Positions 25,765 through 38,282 of a DNA stretch of 64,000 nt are shown here, one piece after another; within the stretch, counting starts at the first letter, position 1; each line of letters opens with the position of its first letter. The position numbers were made by a program, and so were the translations under genes. The notes beneath the pieces were generated by a model. That model was not told the origin of the DNA. It made no database searches and was given only the letters and a program-made list of their open reading frames with translations. The DNA is from Adineta steineri (Eukaryota > Rotifera > Eurotatoria > Adinetida > Adinetidae): the NCBI GenBank assembly GCA_905250115.1, contig CAJNOI010000122.1, positions 97,340-161,339 on the forward strand, given 5' to 3'.

Positions 25765-26752
25765 ATCTTTTGCTCATATTCAATTATTTTATAAGATAAA
25801 TAGTTTTCAAGTTAGTTAACAATGTTTTGTATATAATGAACAGTGTGAGTATGCACCCATGAGCAAAGATGTGGAAAGTATAGTCATCTTTCATCCACGT
25901 CTTCACCCATCAATTTGAATGAGAGCTGTTCATTGTAACTGACAACCCGTCATTGTCGGATGGATTGCAAGAAATATCCATTTTTAGAGTTTTGCTTTTT
26001 TATATATTGAATTTCAAGTTGAATTAATGCATCGTTTTCATGTCTGTTAGAAAAATACATCGTATCGCGATGAACGGTTCTACTTTTATATATCTGATGG
26101 CTTTTTATTCTAAAAAAAATCAAAATATCTAAAGAAGGAATCTTTTCTCATAGATGCTTATTGAGCATAAAGAAACAAAGAATGTAATAAAAAGTGAGTT
26201 CTGACAAAGCAGATTATTTAATAGAGTCAAATAAAAAAAGACATCAAACTAATCATGACTTATTCATTGACGTCTATCATCTATTGACGATGATAGTTGA
26301 TATCTTATTTTCAGTTAAAGCACGTCTGATGATTAAAGTAGATTTTGATCAATTCTCTCCTTTCTCTATTTATCACGTTCATCTTTATTAAAATCAAAGA
26401 TTTTTATATAAAATCAAAAAAAAAAGAAAAGAGTCATGTCGAATTTAAATTCCATCCTGTGTTTTCGAATTTCAAAAAGAATGAAATTCAATGAAAAATA
26501 TAGAATTAAGTCATCAATTTTATTCATTACTCCGATCTCAAATCAATTTGTTATCTTACCTACGACAAACGACACCTTCTCTAGAACACTATTTTTTCTC
26601 TTTCTCTTATACCAGAAGAAATGAGTGAGAAAAAAAGAGAGAGATATATAACTAGAGAGTAAATCTGCAGTCAGTGTCATTTTCTTTTCATCGAAGACAA
26701 AGAAGAAGATTATTTTATCAGTTAACTAATTTATCAAAACAAATCTTGTTAA

Positions 26753-29700
26753 ATGATGTGGAATATCTACATATTTATCATTATTCTTTTGTTCATTCTC
26801 AACGATGAAACATCAGGTAAATACTTTTACTTATCATATACTGAGGATCAGCTATTGCACAAAAATGACACTTTTCGTTAGAGTCTTAGTTGAACAAAAG
26901 AGAGTGAAATAAATAATAGATTATAGAATGTGACAGATTTTTCTATCATATATTCAAAAGTGATGGTACCGATCGCATGCTGCGGCTATGCGAGACTTTT
27001 TTGTGGTTTGAAGGATGAGTGTAGTTTAAGTTTAAAAGTATAAGTTGGAATACTGATTGATACTATTGTAGCTTTCTGAGTTTGTATCGATTCATAGTTT
27101 TAAAATGATTGAAAACCTGAACACTACTGGAATCTTCTCTCGATATCAAATTTATTTGTACATTTTGAGATAAGAATTAGACATAATAGAAAAGAAAGAG
27201 ATTTGTTTTATCATATCACATTATAACATATGAAAAAGTCAATTAATTGACTTTTCCAGATAAAATCAAAATCAAAAAAAGAAAAGATGAACAAGTTAAT
27301 GTAGATGAAAACAAAGTTTTGTGAAATTATTTGACTGTTTTGGTTTGAGATAAGATGTAGATCCATTTATCCCATACAGATCACCATCTCCATTATATTA
27401 AAAAATAATATGACTATGATAAAATAATTATATTGTGTTTGATGTATTCAGAGAATTGTATGTATAAAAATGGAAGTGAGAGGTATAAAGTCAGTTGATC
27501 ATTCAATTCTGTATTGATATTTTTTATTTTTCAGAAAATAAAAAGGATTTAAAACTTTTCAACTATACAAAAGGAAAGAACCTTTTTTTGGAACATATGA
27601 AATTATCTCGTAGAAATGAATTTGATTGTTCAATAAAATGATGAATATTCTTCATCGACACTTTCGAGACAGGATTACTTATGAGAAAATATTAACTTTT
27701 CAGCTATAGAAATGAATATGTCTACTAGAAATAAAGAGTACAAATCATATGATCATGTAGAACTACTTTGCCAGTGTAAATTCATGATTGACACTATCAT
27801 TTTTATCAGTAGACTATCATAAAAGAATGCTCCCAAGTAAGACAACATTTGAATCAGAGATCAGATATATAGAAGTGTTTCTCATGTTTAAAAGAAATCG
27901 ATAATTACTGGAGTTTTTCTCAAAATATTCAATTTGAAATAATAAGAGAATAAGTTTGATTAAATTTAATTGTTATTTGACAAAAAAGTTAAAGGAAATT
28001 GATTTTGTTCAGCATAAGTTTCATTCAGATCGATTTCATATTGGTTTTGTTTAATCTGATGAGAATTTCAAAAGAAATAAAAATATACTATCGATAAGAA
28101 AAAAAAGAATATTTTCATTTGATTTTTATCTCAAAATATTTTTCTTAAATCATTTCTTCGGGTAATTATTCAGTTAAGCATTACCAAGAGAATTTTCTCC
28201 TCTCTTTCATATATAAGATTCAGTTGAAATGATTTAACATCAATAAATTCACAATGTTTTTCATATGAAAATGAAAATTGATTGTAAATTTCAAAGGCAT
28301 TTTATTTAGATCTCAATCAATTTCAATAAACTTATTTTCATTTTAAACAATTCTTTTTTTCTCCTCCTAATTCATTTTTATTAAACAAATAAAAAAAATC
28401 ATTTGATTATTTCTTTGTCTTCAATGATAATCATATCTTTTCAAAGATTGAACATAATTATTTTTCTTTTATAACAAAAAAATCAATAAATAAAGTTGAC
28501 CTGTTCCGATGGATTCAGCCGTCTTTTAATTCTTATTTACAAATCATCCGAGAAAATAGAACAACAATCATAGAAATGTTTTCAAAATTAATCTCAATGA
28601 ATTTTTCCAAGAGAAAACATAAATTAACAATTTCGTTTCGTTTTAAGTTCTTCTCTAATATTCTTTCTATTTTTCTCGTTTTAGCTCTTTCATTAAATCA
28701 ACCAAAGTTTCCTCTAGCACCCATTTGGGATTCTAATGGAATTACAATTGCTGATGGATCGATTGTTGGTCAATTTCCTTACGCCATTTTTGTGAACACA
28801 AACAACACAATCTATGTCGCCAATAAAGAAAATAACACCATTGTGGTGTGGAATGAAGAGAGTGTTAATCCAACAAAGATCATACACGGTAATTTTACAC
28901 GACCCAGCTCTCTTTTCGTGACATCAAATGGTGATATTTATATTGATGATGGTGAGAAGAATGGTCGAGTACAGAGATGGAGTGCAGATACATATATCTT
29001 TGTTACAGTGATGAATGTCAACTTATCGTGTTGGGGTTTGTTTGTTGATATTAACGATACTCTTTATTGTTCAATGTATAATCATCATCAAGTAGTGAAA
29101 AGATCGTTGAATGAATTTGTAATGACTTCAAATCGTGTTGCTGCTGGAACAGGTATTGGAGGATCATCCTCAAATCAACTCAATACTCCTGTTGGAATTT
29201 TTGTCGATATGAATTTGGATTTATATGTGGCAGATTATGGAAATGATCGAGTTCAGTTATTTCAGTCGGGAGAATCGAATGGCATCACAGTAGCTGGAAG
29301 TACATCACGAAATCCAACAATTACACTTAACCATCCGACTGGAATTATATTAGATGCTGACAAATATTTATTTATTGCGGATTTTAGCAATCATCGCATT
29401 GTTGGTTCAGGCTTGAATGGTTTTCGATGTTTAGTTGGATGTTATGGAGGGGGGTCACAATCCAATCAATTAATATTACCAATTAGTTTTAGTTTTGGTT
29501 GTTCTGGAAACATGTTTGTTACTGATTCAGGAAATTCTCGAATTCAAAAATTTTTCCTGATGAAAGATTCTTTTGGTAAGTTGAAGAAAAGTTGAATGAA
29601 ATGAAGCGATGTGAATAGATAAGTGATAGAAGTTAATGAAGATATTTCAATAGAAAAAACAAAAGAAAACCAAAATGGTCGAGAAAGATTAATTAAAACA

Positions 29701-32700
29701 ATGTGTCTAGGGGGAAATGAAATGTTCAGATTAGACAGAGCTATGTATCAGTTGTATAGGACAAACAATCTTGGCGTTTTTGTTGAAAATAAAGAACAGA
29801 GAAAGAAAAAGTTCTGTTTTTGATGGAGTCGTAGAAAGGGCTTTCATGCTTCATTTTATGTATCTGAAAGAATATTTCATTAAATGAAACAGTTTTTATC
29901 GAAAGAAAATCTCTTTAAATCTTTGTCGATATAGCTTTGATATAAATTATTCTATGATTTCAGTTCATATTTCATATTTCGCTATGTTTCATTCAAGAAA
30001 AATAGGAGAAATAAAATATTACATTTCTAACAACTAATTTTTCTTCTTTTTTGTGTAAAATGAACTTATTATCATTGTTTATCTTTGAAAGAGATAAATC
30101 TTCAATATGAAATATTACAAAAAATGATTTTTCTCATAAAGAAATGTTTGACTGATGATTTGTTCTTTTGATAGTTGTCATAATATTTAATTGCAGAGAG
30201 TAGTACTGAATAGTTGAAGGTAATCGATAATGTGATATATGTTATTATTATTTATATAATTATAAACAAAGAGTATTTTCTATAAAACACAAAAGTTGTT
30301 TATTTGATAAAATAAATCAAATCTCTTGATCTGATTTTGAATAAAAATATTTCTTTGTTTAATCAAATTTATTTATTTAAAATAATCAATAAGAAAAACT
30401 AATTTTCAATCAAATCTATTCGAAATTGTTCTAAAATGAAAATTTAACATTTTTAAAGTTTAATGAGAAAAAGGTTTTCTGATTGATAAAAGATTTGTTA
30501 GTTTTATAAATATTTAAATTTACTTTTTCTTGGAGATGTTTCGTTAATGATTGATTTCATTTCAAGAGAATTACTTATTCTTTTCACATGAAAATAAACA
30601 TTCTCTTATTTTGTTCTTTATTTCATAGGAAAAACATTGGAATTTATAAAATGCTATCATGATTACAAAGAAAAATTTGTTTTATTTATATTGAACAAAG
30701 ACGAAATATTGTGATCTTTGATGAATTTTTGAAAATTTCTTGAGATAAAAAGTCTTCGAACGAGAATGTGCATGAAGAATGTCTATACAGCGATAAGAAT
30801 ACTTTTTGCGGATCATAATAAATCGTATTTTTTCTCATTTTTCTTTTCCTTTCCATTCAGTATCAATATGATGTGTAGTAACATTATTTTTTTATTTCTT
30901 AATGAAATTTACTAAGATAGATCGAGTTATAATCCCAATAATATAGACAACTGAGATAACATTAAGATGTTTATCATTTCCCTTTGATTTCTTCTTTAAA
31001 TTAACTTGAAATGTTTATCAGAAAAAAGTTTGAGAAACCTTGTGTAAACGTTTAAATAAAGATTTCAGAAAAAAGACCTACAATAACATATCTGCAGAAT
31101 TATTTAAAAAAGCTGTTAGCGCAATCCCTAACGGGATTAAAAATGTGAAACACGATCTAACTCTGATTCTACCTTCAAGAGGATAGTTTAATTGTATCAT
31201 TATGAAGCGACTCTTCTCTTATCCTGTAGCATAAAGGTATAGAAATATCAGAATGAAATAATTTTCATATATTGAAGTCATTTGATTATTATTTCAAGAG
31301 TTGATACAAAATTTAATAGGAAAATCGATTAATATAAAAAAATACTCACATATCTACCTTTCCTAAATAGTATGAGTTCAATAGTTTGATTTTATTCTCC
31401 AACGCAATGTTCATATCTATGACAGTTATAGTCTTGGCAAAGTCACGAGAACATCTGTCATTCACGGTTCGTGATGCTACGTTAGTTACCTATATGAAGA
31501 CCTTGTTAAGGTCTGATGAATCACTAAATCCTAAACTAGAGATTAAGTTGGTTGTTCTAGTCTAATTGTCTCAGGACATCTGCCCGGATAGCAGAAGGTG
31601 TGGATTCGAGTCTCGCGAAGATCATCTTTTCCCTCATTTTGTCTTTCTATTGTGTTCTTTCGCTGATGTCCCTTTTATGGCTCTGATATGGCCCTGACAG
31701 GCATATGGTACCCTATTCGTTCTGTCTGTAACGAGGTTAAAAGAACATGCGTCGGTCACGTCTGTGATCAGGTCAAAAGAACATATGTCGGTCACATTTC
31801 TGACAGCCTATAATACTATGTCGTTCGCCGCCTTTGATGTTCGGTCGGTCACGTCTGTGATTTTTGTCGATCACGTCTGTGGTGGGGGGAAGGGGGGGGC
31901 GGGGGGAGTGGGTGCACATTTTTGCCCTTAAACACTTCAACACTCTCTTTTAGATCGTGTTTCACAAAAAACAGTTAATAATTAAAATTCAGTAAAGAAA
32001 GACAAATGAAGCGTTCAAAATTGCAAAGAAAGAAATTTAATTGATAAAAATTTCTTCTTCTCTGTTGATTATTTTTCTTTAGATAAATAATTTCTTTTCT
32101 CCCACTATTTTCTTTGATATAATTTATTTAAATCTTCCACAAGATTTTTCAACAAAAAGTAAGAAGAAAATTTTTAATCTAAGATGATCGACATCGATAT
32201 TTAAGCAAAAATATTTTAACAATACCACAGTTTATATTTCATATAAAAACTAATATAAATCATTCCTAAAATCAATCTTAACAAACATTTCTAAATGTCT
32301 TTTTCATCAAAAATTTCTTTCAAGAAATTTTATTTCTCTTCTACAAATATATAAATTAACATTTTCATTTCGTTTACAGTTCTCCTCTAATATTCTATTT
32401 TTCTTGTTTTTAGCTCTTTCATTCAATCAACCGAAGTTTTGCGCAACTGCCGCTTGGAATTCCAATGGAATTACTTTTGCTAATGAATCGATTCTTGGTG
32501 AAATTCCTAACACCATTTTTGTGAGCATAAACAATACAATCTATGCCGCTAATCGAGAAAATAGCACAGTTCTAATGTGGGATAAAGAGAGTGACAATCT
32601 AACAAACATCATTCAAGGTAATTTTACAGATCCTCGATCTCTCTTCGTGACATTAAATGGGGATATTTATATTAATAATGGTGGCCAGAATAGAGGGGTA

Positions 32701-35700
32701 CAGAAATGGATCGTAGAATCAAAGACTTTTGTCACAGTGATGAATGTTAACTCATCATGTTTTGGTTTGTTTGTTGATATTAACGATACTCTTTATTGTT
32801 CAATGTCTGTTCATGATCAAGTAGTGAAAAGATCATTAAATAATTCTGTAATGACTTCAAATCGTGTTGCTGCTGGAACAGGTATTGGAGGATCAGCCTC
32901 GAATCAACTCAATACTCCTGTTGGAATTTTTGTCGAGGTGAATTTGGATTTATATGTGGCAGATTCTTCGAATAATCGAGTTCAGTTATTTCAGTCGGGA
33001 GAATCGAATGGCATCACAGTAGCTGGAAGTACATCACGAAATCCAACAATTACACTTAACCATCCGACTGGAATTATATTAGATGCTGACAAATATTTAT
33101 TCATTGTGGAGCAAGACAGTGGTCGCATTGTTGGTTCAAGCTTGAATGGTTTTCGATGCTTAGTTGGATGTAATGAAGTTGGTTCACAATCCAATCAGTT
33201 GGCTCTCCCATATAGTTTGAGTTTCGATCGTTCTGGAAACATGTTTGTTCCTGATACATTTAATAATCGAATTCAAAAATTTCAATATGTCGAAGAATCA
33301 TGTGGTAAGTTTAGAATGATCGAGTACAGTCTATAATAACATTCCGATTAATATTTATTCAGAGAATTAAAAAGAAAAACTATCATAGGAGATGAAGATA
33401 AAAATGAAACTCCTGATGGATTTCGTACTGGGTTATTGAATAGTTAAATTCAAATTTCAAGTTTTATCCTAATATACTATTGTTATAAAATGAAAACCTT
33501 GCTTATTCATAATTCTCTACAAAAGTCAATCTTGAACATTATCGTCATCTTAATTTCATGATACAAATGGAAGTTAGAATGTGTATGTATTGAGCAAAAA
33601 AGTCAGAGAAGAATGCAGCTCTTTTTGTTGAACTTTCTTTATCGAACTAAAAACACTTCGAAGTAAATATCGATGTAAAGGAAAAACATTTTGCGTCGAA
33701 ATTTATTTTTCACAACAGAAAAAAGTTTCACAAATTGCTTTGAAATCAACAAAAAGTCTTTTTTGCATAGTTGTTCAATGTGCTTTCAAATTGGTAGATA
33801 AAAAATATCTGTTAGAGAGAAATGACCCTATACTTGATTGTTAACCATAGCTCGTGGCACAATCATAGAGACTCAGAATGTCATCTTTACTTTGCAAATG
33901 AGAAAACGATTATGGTATATTTGCGGTCATGATTTTGATTGGCGAACGAGAATAAAACCAGGTTTATCACAAAGATGTGAGCTTTACATGTAGATAGAGG
34001 TGTAAGCCGTGCGCCTGAGCCGCCGCCAGCTGGCAACTTTAGAATATCACAGCCGCGCCGCCGATGATCCTACTGGCTTACACCTCTACATGTAGATCAG
34101 TGTCTTTATAGAAAAATGCTAACAACGAGAAGAAGAAAAAGGTTCCATCGTTATTTGATTATTCAAGACACACTTTATTAGAATAGAAAATAATAAAATA
34201 GTCGCTTCTGTAATACTTTAACACTTAATTGACTGTCAGAATATTTCGATCTGAAAAAATTGAATGTGACTTCTAAAGAACATTTTCATGATGGTATCAT
34301 ACTACACTCGTATATTGATTCAAAATTGATGAAATGGTTTCATCAGATAGTTTGTTGTTATGTTTAGGGATATTGATGAAAAAACTAATGCTCTACATTG
34401 TAATTATAAAAAGGAATAGTTTGAGGATAAACATGACAATGAAGAAATCATCAGTTTGAAAGTCTATGACCTATTAGACTCTCTTAGTTCGGAACGATAT
34501 GAAGTTTTTATATATGAATTTTTTTGATATTTTTTCTATTCTAATTATTACAACGTCTCATGAAAAGGACATGCGGATTTAGAGGGTTAACATTGATACT
34601 TATTGCATGGGTACTAAGTAAATATTTTATTTCATGTTTTTTTCCATTTCTTTATTAAAAACATCATTCTATAATCATCAACTAAATTGGTACTAGTAAA
34701 CATAGAGTGAAAATCAAACTAAGAATATGTACGACCATATCTGTTTCTTTCTTCTAAATACAAATATTTATTCATTTATTTTCCATCCAATAGGTAATTC
34801 ATCAGTTATAAAATCAGTGTATTCATTAGCACTGACAACGAACAGTTCATCTTATTTCCAAGAATGTTCAGAGTTACGTTCATATTATGAAGCGATACAA
34901 ATTAGCGTCACTATAACTGGATATTATACTTTTTTAATCAACAGCGAGATGAAAGCCACGTACGGTTACATATATACAAATAATTTTAATGTATTTAACT
35001 GGTTAGAAAACAGGCTCATTTATGATGGAGATAGTAATAATGCAGGCCAGTTTCGACTCACAGCTCTTCTTCAAACCAACATAATACATGTTGTTGTTAT
35101 AACAACATCTTCTCCAAATATTACAGGAAACGTTTCAATTCAAGTATCGGGCCCCAATTATATCGATTTCCGTCGTATTTGTGAGTATTTATAGTATTTC
35201 AATGGACATTCAGCGGTAAATATTCATAACCGTTAAAAAATATAGATAAACTTAATCTAAAAAATAATATGCAGATATTTCTATACGATGAAGATTAAGA
35301 TTTATAACATTTCCAGTCACTTTCGGTAAATGTATCTGAAGAGAAAGTAATATTTCGAATTGTTTACACTTGTTTTCATATGATACAAAACTGAATCGTT
35401 TGTTTTTGTTAGTGAATGCTTCATCAGCTGTTCAAACAGTTTATACATCAACACTGACAACGAACAGTTCAACGTATTTACGTAGTTGTTCAGGTGCAAG
35501 CTCTTACTATGAAGCGATACAAGTGAATGTTGTGACAAGTGGTCTTTACATTTTCTTCAGCAAAAGCAATATGGGCACATACGGTTCTATTTACGAAGAT
35601 TATTTCAATCCATCCAATCCAGATGAAAACCATCTCTTAGACAAGGAGCACAGCTACTATTCATCCCCGTTGGCATTCAAAATTGCTCTTAAAACCAGTA

Positions 35701-38282
35701 TCACATATATATTAGTTGTGACAACGCGGGATTCTAATATAACAGGTGCATTTTCGATCTTTGTATCCGGTCCAAATAAAGTTGATCTCAAGAATATTAG
35801 TAAGTGTTTGCACTATAACTCTTAAATGAATATCTGTCAACGTTAGCATGAGTATTTAGTTGCGTTTGGCATTCCATAAATAAAAACTTGTTTTGTAAGA
35901 TGACATTTGTATCATAAGAAGAAAGTTTTAAATAAACAGCTACATTAAATCCATAACATAACAGAATTTTATAAATAGCATCCGAAGAATTTCTCTTGAA
36001 TTTGGGTCTTTTGATGAATCTAAAAGACATCTTTACGTACTTTAAATTTTGAACTAATTACAGTAGTAGGATAATTAGTCTATAATTAAAAAATTTTTCT
36101 TATCTAAAACGTGAAGACATTATCCATTTTCGAAATAAAGAAATTGTTCCGAACTCATTCGTGACATATAAATTTTCGAGAGTTCGAGTACAGAAAAATG
36201 TTTATAGATTCTATTCTCACTCTCCATTTACGATTTAATTATTTCATTGAGAATGATATTATAAAGAGTTGTCTCTTCAGAAAGCTAGGCTGAGCTTCGA
36301 CATGCCTTTCGATACTCAAGATGTATAAGAGACGACTTATGATGCTCAATTTGCTTTCTTACGTCTTGAAGATTCATCTTCCTCTCAATCAATCAAGATC
36401 TATCACGCGAACTCGGACTGTTATTTTTGTATTCATCACATAGGTTCTCCATCAGTCATCGAAATACCATATTCATCAACTGTAGAATCGAACTATTCAT
36501 CAGAGTTGACTACGAGTAGTCAAACATATTCTCGAGATTGTCGAAAATCGAATTATTACTATCAAACTATACGAATGAATGTAGTGGAAACGGGATACTA
36601 TGCTCTGACTAGTGATAGCAATATGGATACATTTGGTGATAGTAGTATGAATATGTTTGATGATATCAATATGGATACATTTGGTTATATCTACAAAGAT
36701 GATTTTAATCCAATAAATCCGTTCGAGAATCGACTCCCACAGGACTATCGAGCATGTAGTCATTCAGATTTCAAGTTCATCGCTTATCTTCATACTGGCA
36801 CTACATACATATTAGTGGTGACAACATCTTCTCCAAATATAGCAGGAAACTTTTCCATTCTGACATCTGGTCCAAATAATATTACTCTTGATCCTTACAG
36901 TAAGTATTTTGTATTATTTGTAAATCATTAACAGAGAATTACAACACACCACCACTGAACTCGATCTTCATTGTTGAATAATAAAAGATCTCAGAATGTC
37001 AAGTAGATCGTCGAATTCGATAGATTTATTATCCAAAAATAGTATTACATCCGAATTCCTCCTTTTGAAATCCAATAGCTTTCTTACAATCAGATAGAAA
37101 AAGAAATGTAGAAATGTAATCTCAACACAACATACCATGTATAGACAAATGACGTTGATAGGCTATTATTCCTCACAAATCTACGCCGACGTGGTTTTAT
37201 TAAATTGAAAAGATTGATCTCATCCCTTTCTCTCTTTAGCTCAAATTCTGACCAGTTGTTTTATCGGTCAAAAATGTCAGTTCTACAAAAAAAGTATTGG
37301 TGTCACTCTCGATGATATTTTGCGTGACGAAATTCGACCGAATATGACATTGTCTGATCAAACAATATTGGTAAAAATTAATGCTGGTTCGACAATGATT
37401 ATGCTTGTTGGAGGTTTAATCAATAGTATTTTGTCTCTAATAACATTTCAAAATAAAGATTTACGACAAGTTGGATGTGGTATCTATCTCTTGGCATCAT
37501 CAATTACTTCTTTTCTTACACTCAGCATGTTTACAGTGAAGTTTTGGTTTGTTGTTCTCACTCAAATGGATCTATCGATTCGCCCTTCTGTTGTTCGAGG
37601 AGGTTGTGTATCGATCGAACCTCTTCTCAAGCTTTGTCTATATTTGGATGCTTGGCTCAATGCTTGTGTAGCTATTGAAAGAGCGATTCTCGTTTTCCGA
37701 GGAGTTAACTTCAATAAAAAAAACAGTCAACGGATTGCTCGATGGATAATTCTTATTTTACCATTCTGTATCATGGGTTCAATCATTCACGAACCTATAC
37801 ATCGAGAATTATATGAAATGAAGACAGAGACAAACAAAGTAGATACCGATAGATGGTGTTTAACTCGCTATTCTCCTTTTGTTCAACAATATAATACAAT
37901 CATCCTATTTTTTCATCTTGTCGCTCCATGTATTATCAATCTTTGTTCTGCTTTATTCATTATATTTGGATCAGCCCGACAACGATCAACAGCTCGGACA
38001 AAACGAACTCTAAGAGAACATGTTTATAATCAATTTAATGAACACAAACAATTATTAATTAGTCCAATTATTCTTCTAATTCTGTCATTACCCCGTCTGA
38101 TTATGTCAATGTTATCTGAATGTGTCAATCCATCTAACCATCGATTATTATTTATTTTTGGTTATTTTATTTCATTTACTCCATCAATGCTTATCTTTAT
38201 TGTTTTTGTCCTTCCTTCAGCATTGTATAGAAAAACATTTCAAGAATCATTCAGACGATGGCGACGACTCATTCATCATTAA
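26753..38282 (+). CDS. NHL-propeller seven-transmembrane receptor (GPCR-like), seven exons
   Basis: Predicted exons are 26753-26816, 28685-29575, 32414-33304, 34794-35180, 35413-35799, 36444-36899 and 37240-38282. Every junction is phase 1 with GT-AG ends and the total is 1372 residues. Exon 1 encodes a signal peptide (MMWNIYIFIIILLFILNDETSG). Two NHL propellers follow, then three copies of a ~129-152-residue beta-rich module (YYEAIQ, TYGYIY, TYILVVTTSSPN, SGPN) that I cannot assign; a PPC-like or CUB-like sandwich is possible. The last exon starts with a Cys-containing stretch (SCFIGQKCQFYKK) and continues into seven hydrophobic helices: MIMLVGGLINSILSLITF, then CGIYLLASSITSFLTL, a Cys/Trp-bearing third helix ending in AIERAILVFRG at the DRY position, and TM7 LIFIVFVLPSALYRKTF. 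It is rhodopsin-like in style. The long introns make joining exon 1 to exon 2 the weakest link; 28576 could be an alternative start. Confidence 0.75.
28685..29575 (+). other. NHL propeller exon B1 of the GPCR-type gene
   Basis: 891 bp, phase 1 at both ends, opening with LSLNQPKFPLAPIWDSNGIT. Blades include AIFVNTNNTIYVANKENNTI and GIFVDMNLDLYVADYGNDRV. Its upstream intron end is also conserved with exon B2, which shows the two were duplicated together with flanking intron. Confidence 0.85.
31590..31640 (+). other. tRNA-like B-box fragment inside the 823-bp element
   Basis: GGATTCGAGTCTCGCG at ~31601-31616 resembles a pol III B box / T-arm. I cannot fold a full tRNA with a matching acceptor stem, so a tRNA-derived (SINE-like) fragment is the most that can be said. 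Confidence 0.3.
31881..31914 (+). repeat. G-rich tract with G-quadruplex potential
   Basis: Runs of 6, 8 and 6 G separated by 1-2 bases, then GGG, inside the intronic element. Confidence 0.6.
32414..33304 (+). other. NHL propeller exon B2 of the GPCR-type gene
   Basis: 891 bp, the same length as exon B1, phase 1 at both ends, opening with LSFNQPKFCATAAWNSNGIT. The block from RVAAGTGIGG to AGSTSRNPTITLNHPTG is almost identical in DNA to B1, marking recent duplication or gene conversion. Confidence 0.85.
33305..34793 (+). other. 1.5-kb intron of the GPCR-type gene
   Basis: AT-rich intron holding the 92-bp element at 33996-34087. No other feature is visible. Confidence 0.65.
33986..34097. mobile_element. 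92-bp miniature inverted-repeat element with 10-bp target duplication
   Basis: The inverted ends AGAGGTGTAAGCC (33996-34008) and GGCTTACACCTCT (34075-34087) are perfect over 13 bp. ACATGTAGAT occurs directly outside both ends (33986-33995 and 34088-34097). The core is strongly GC-rich (GCCGCCGCCAGC, GCCGCGCCGCC) in an AT-rich intron. A 9-10-bp duplication would fit a Mutator-like family, but no transposase is present to test this. Confidence 0.85.
34794..36899 (+). other. Three tandem exons for an unrecognised beta-rich module in the GPCR-type gene
   Basis: Exons 34794-35180 and 35413-35799 are both 387 bp; 36444-36899 is 456 bp and has an inner expansion of a MDTFG/SMNMF unit. Shared order: T(S/T)NSSxY, a Cys, YYEAIQ or YYQTIR, SGxYxF, TYGYIY, FNPxNPxENRL, TTYILVVTTSxPN and SGPN. 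All junctions are phase 1. Confidence 0.75.

Larger units (their letters stand above)
25366..26752. other. Intergenic between the two NHL receptor genes
   Basis: Contains the 100-N gap with duplicated flanks and TG-rich copies at 25715-25764 and, more weakly, 25843-25914. No gene is visible. A purine-rich stretch with GATATATAA precedes the next signal-peptide exon. Confidence 0.6.
31144..31966. mobile_element. 823-bp element with perfect 17-bp terminal inverted repeats
   Basis: The left end TGTGAAACACGATCTAA (31144-31160) is exactly inverted at 31950-31966. Base composition inside is unlike the AT-rich intron around it: more GC, a G tract at 31881-31914, and four copies of a CGGTCACGTCTGTG-like motif between 31753 and 31881. 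AAAAA flanks both ends, a possible but uninformative target duplication. It has no transposase frame, so it would be non-autonomous. Confidence 0.75.
29576..32413 (+). other. 2.8-kb intron between NHL exons B1 and B2
   Basis: AT-rich, purine-skewed intron that contains the 823-bp element with 17-bp inverted ends at 31144-31966. The frame at 29623-29823 has no family features. Confidence 0.65.

Noticed and set aside
28576-28684. Met at 28576 as the start of the GPCR-type gene
   Set aside because: The stretch ends in a pyrimidine tract plus TTTTAG acceptor that is duplicated before exon B2 (32350-32413), so it looks like intron. It stays possible as an alternative start.
31590-31640. tRNA gene
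   Set aside because: Only a B-box-like GGATTCGAGTC is present; no matching acceptor stem or A box could be found.
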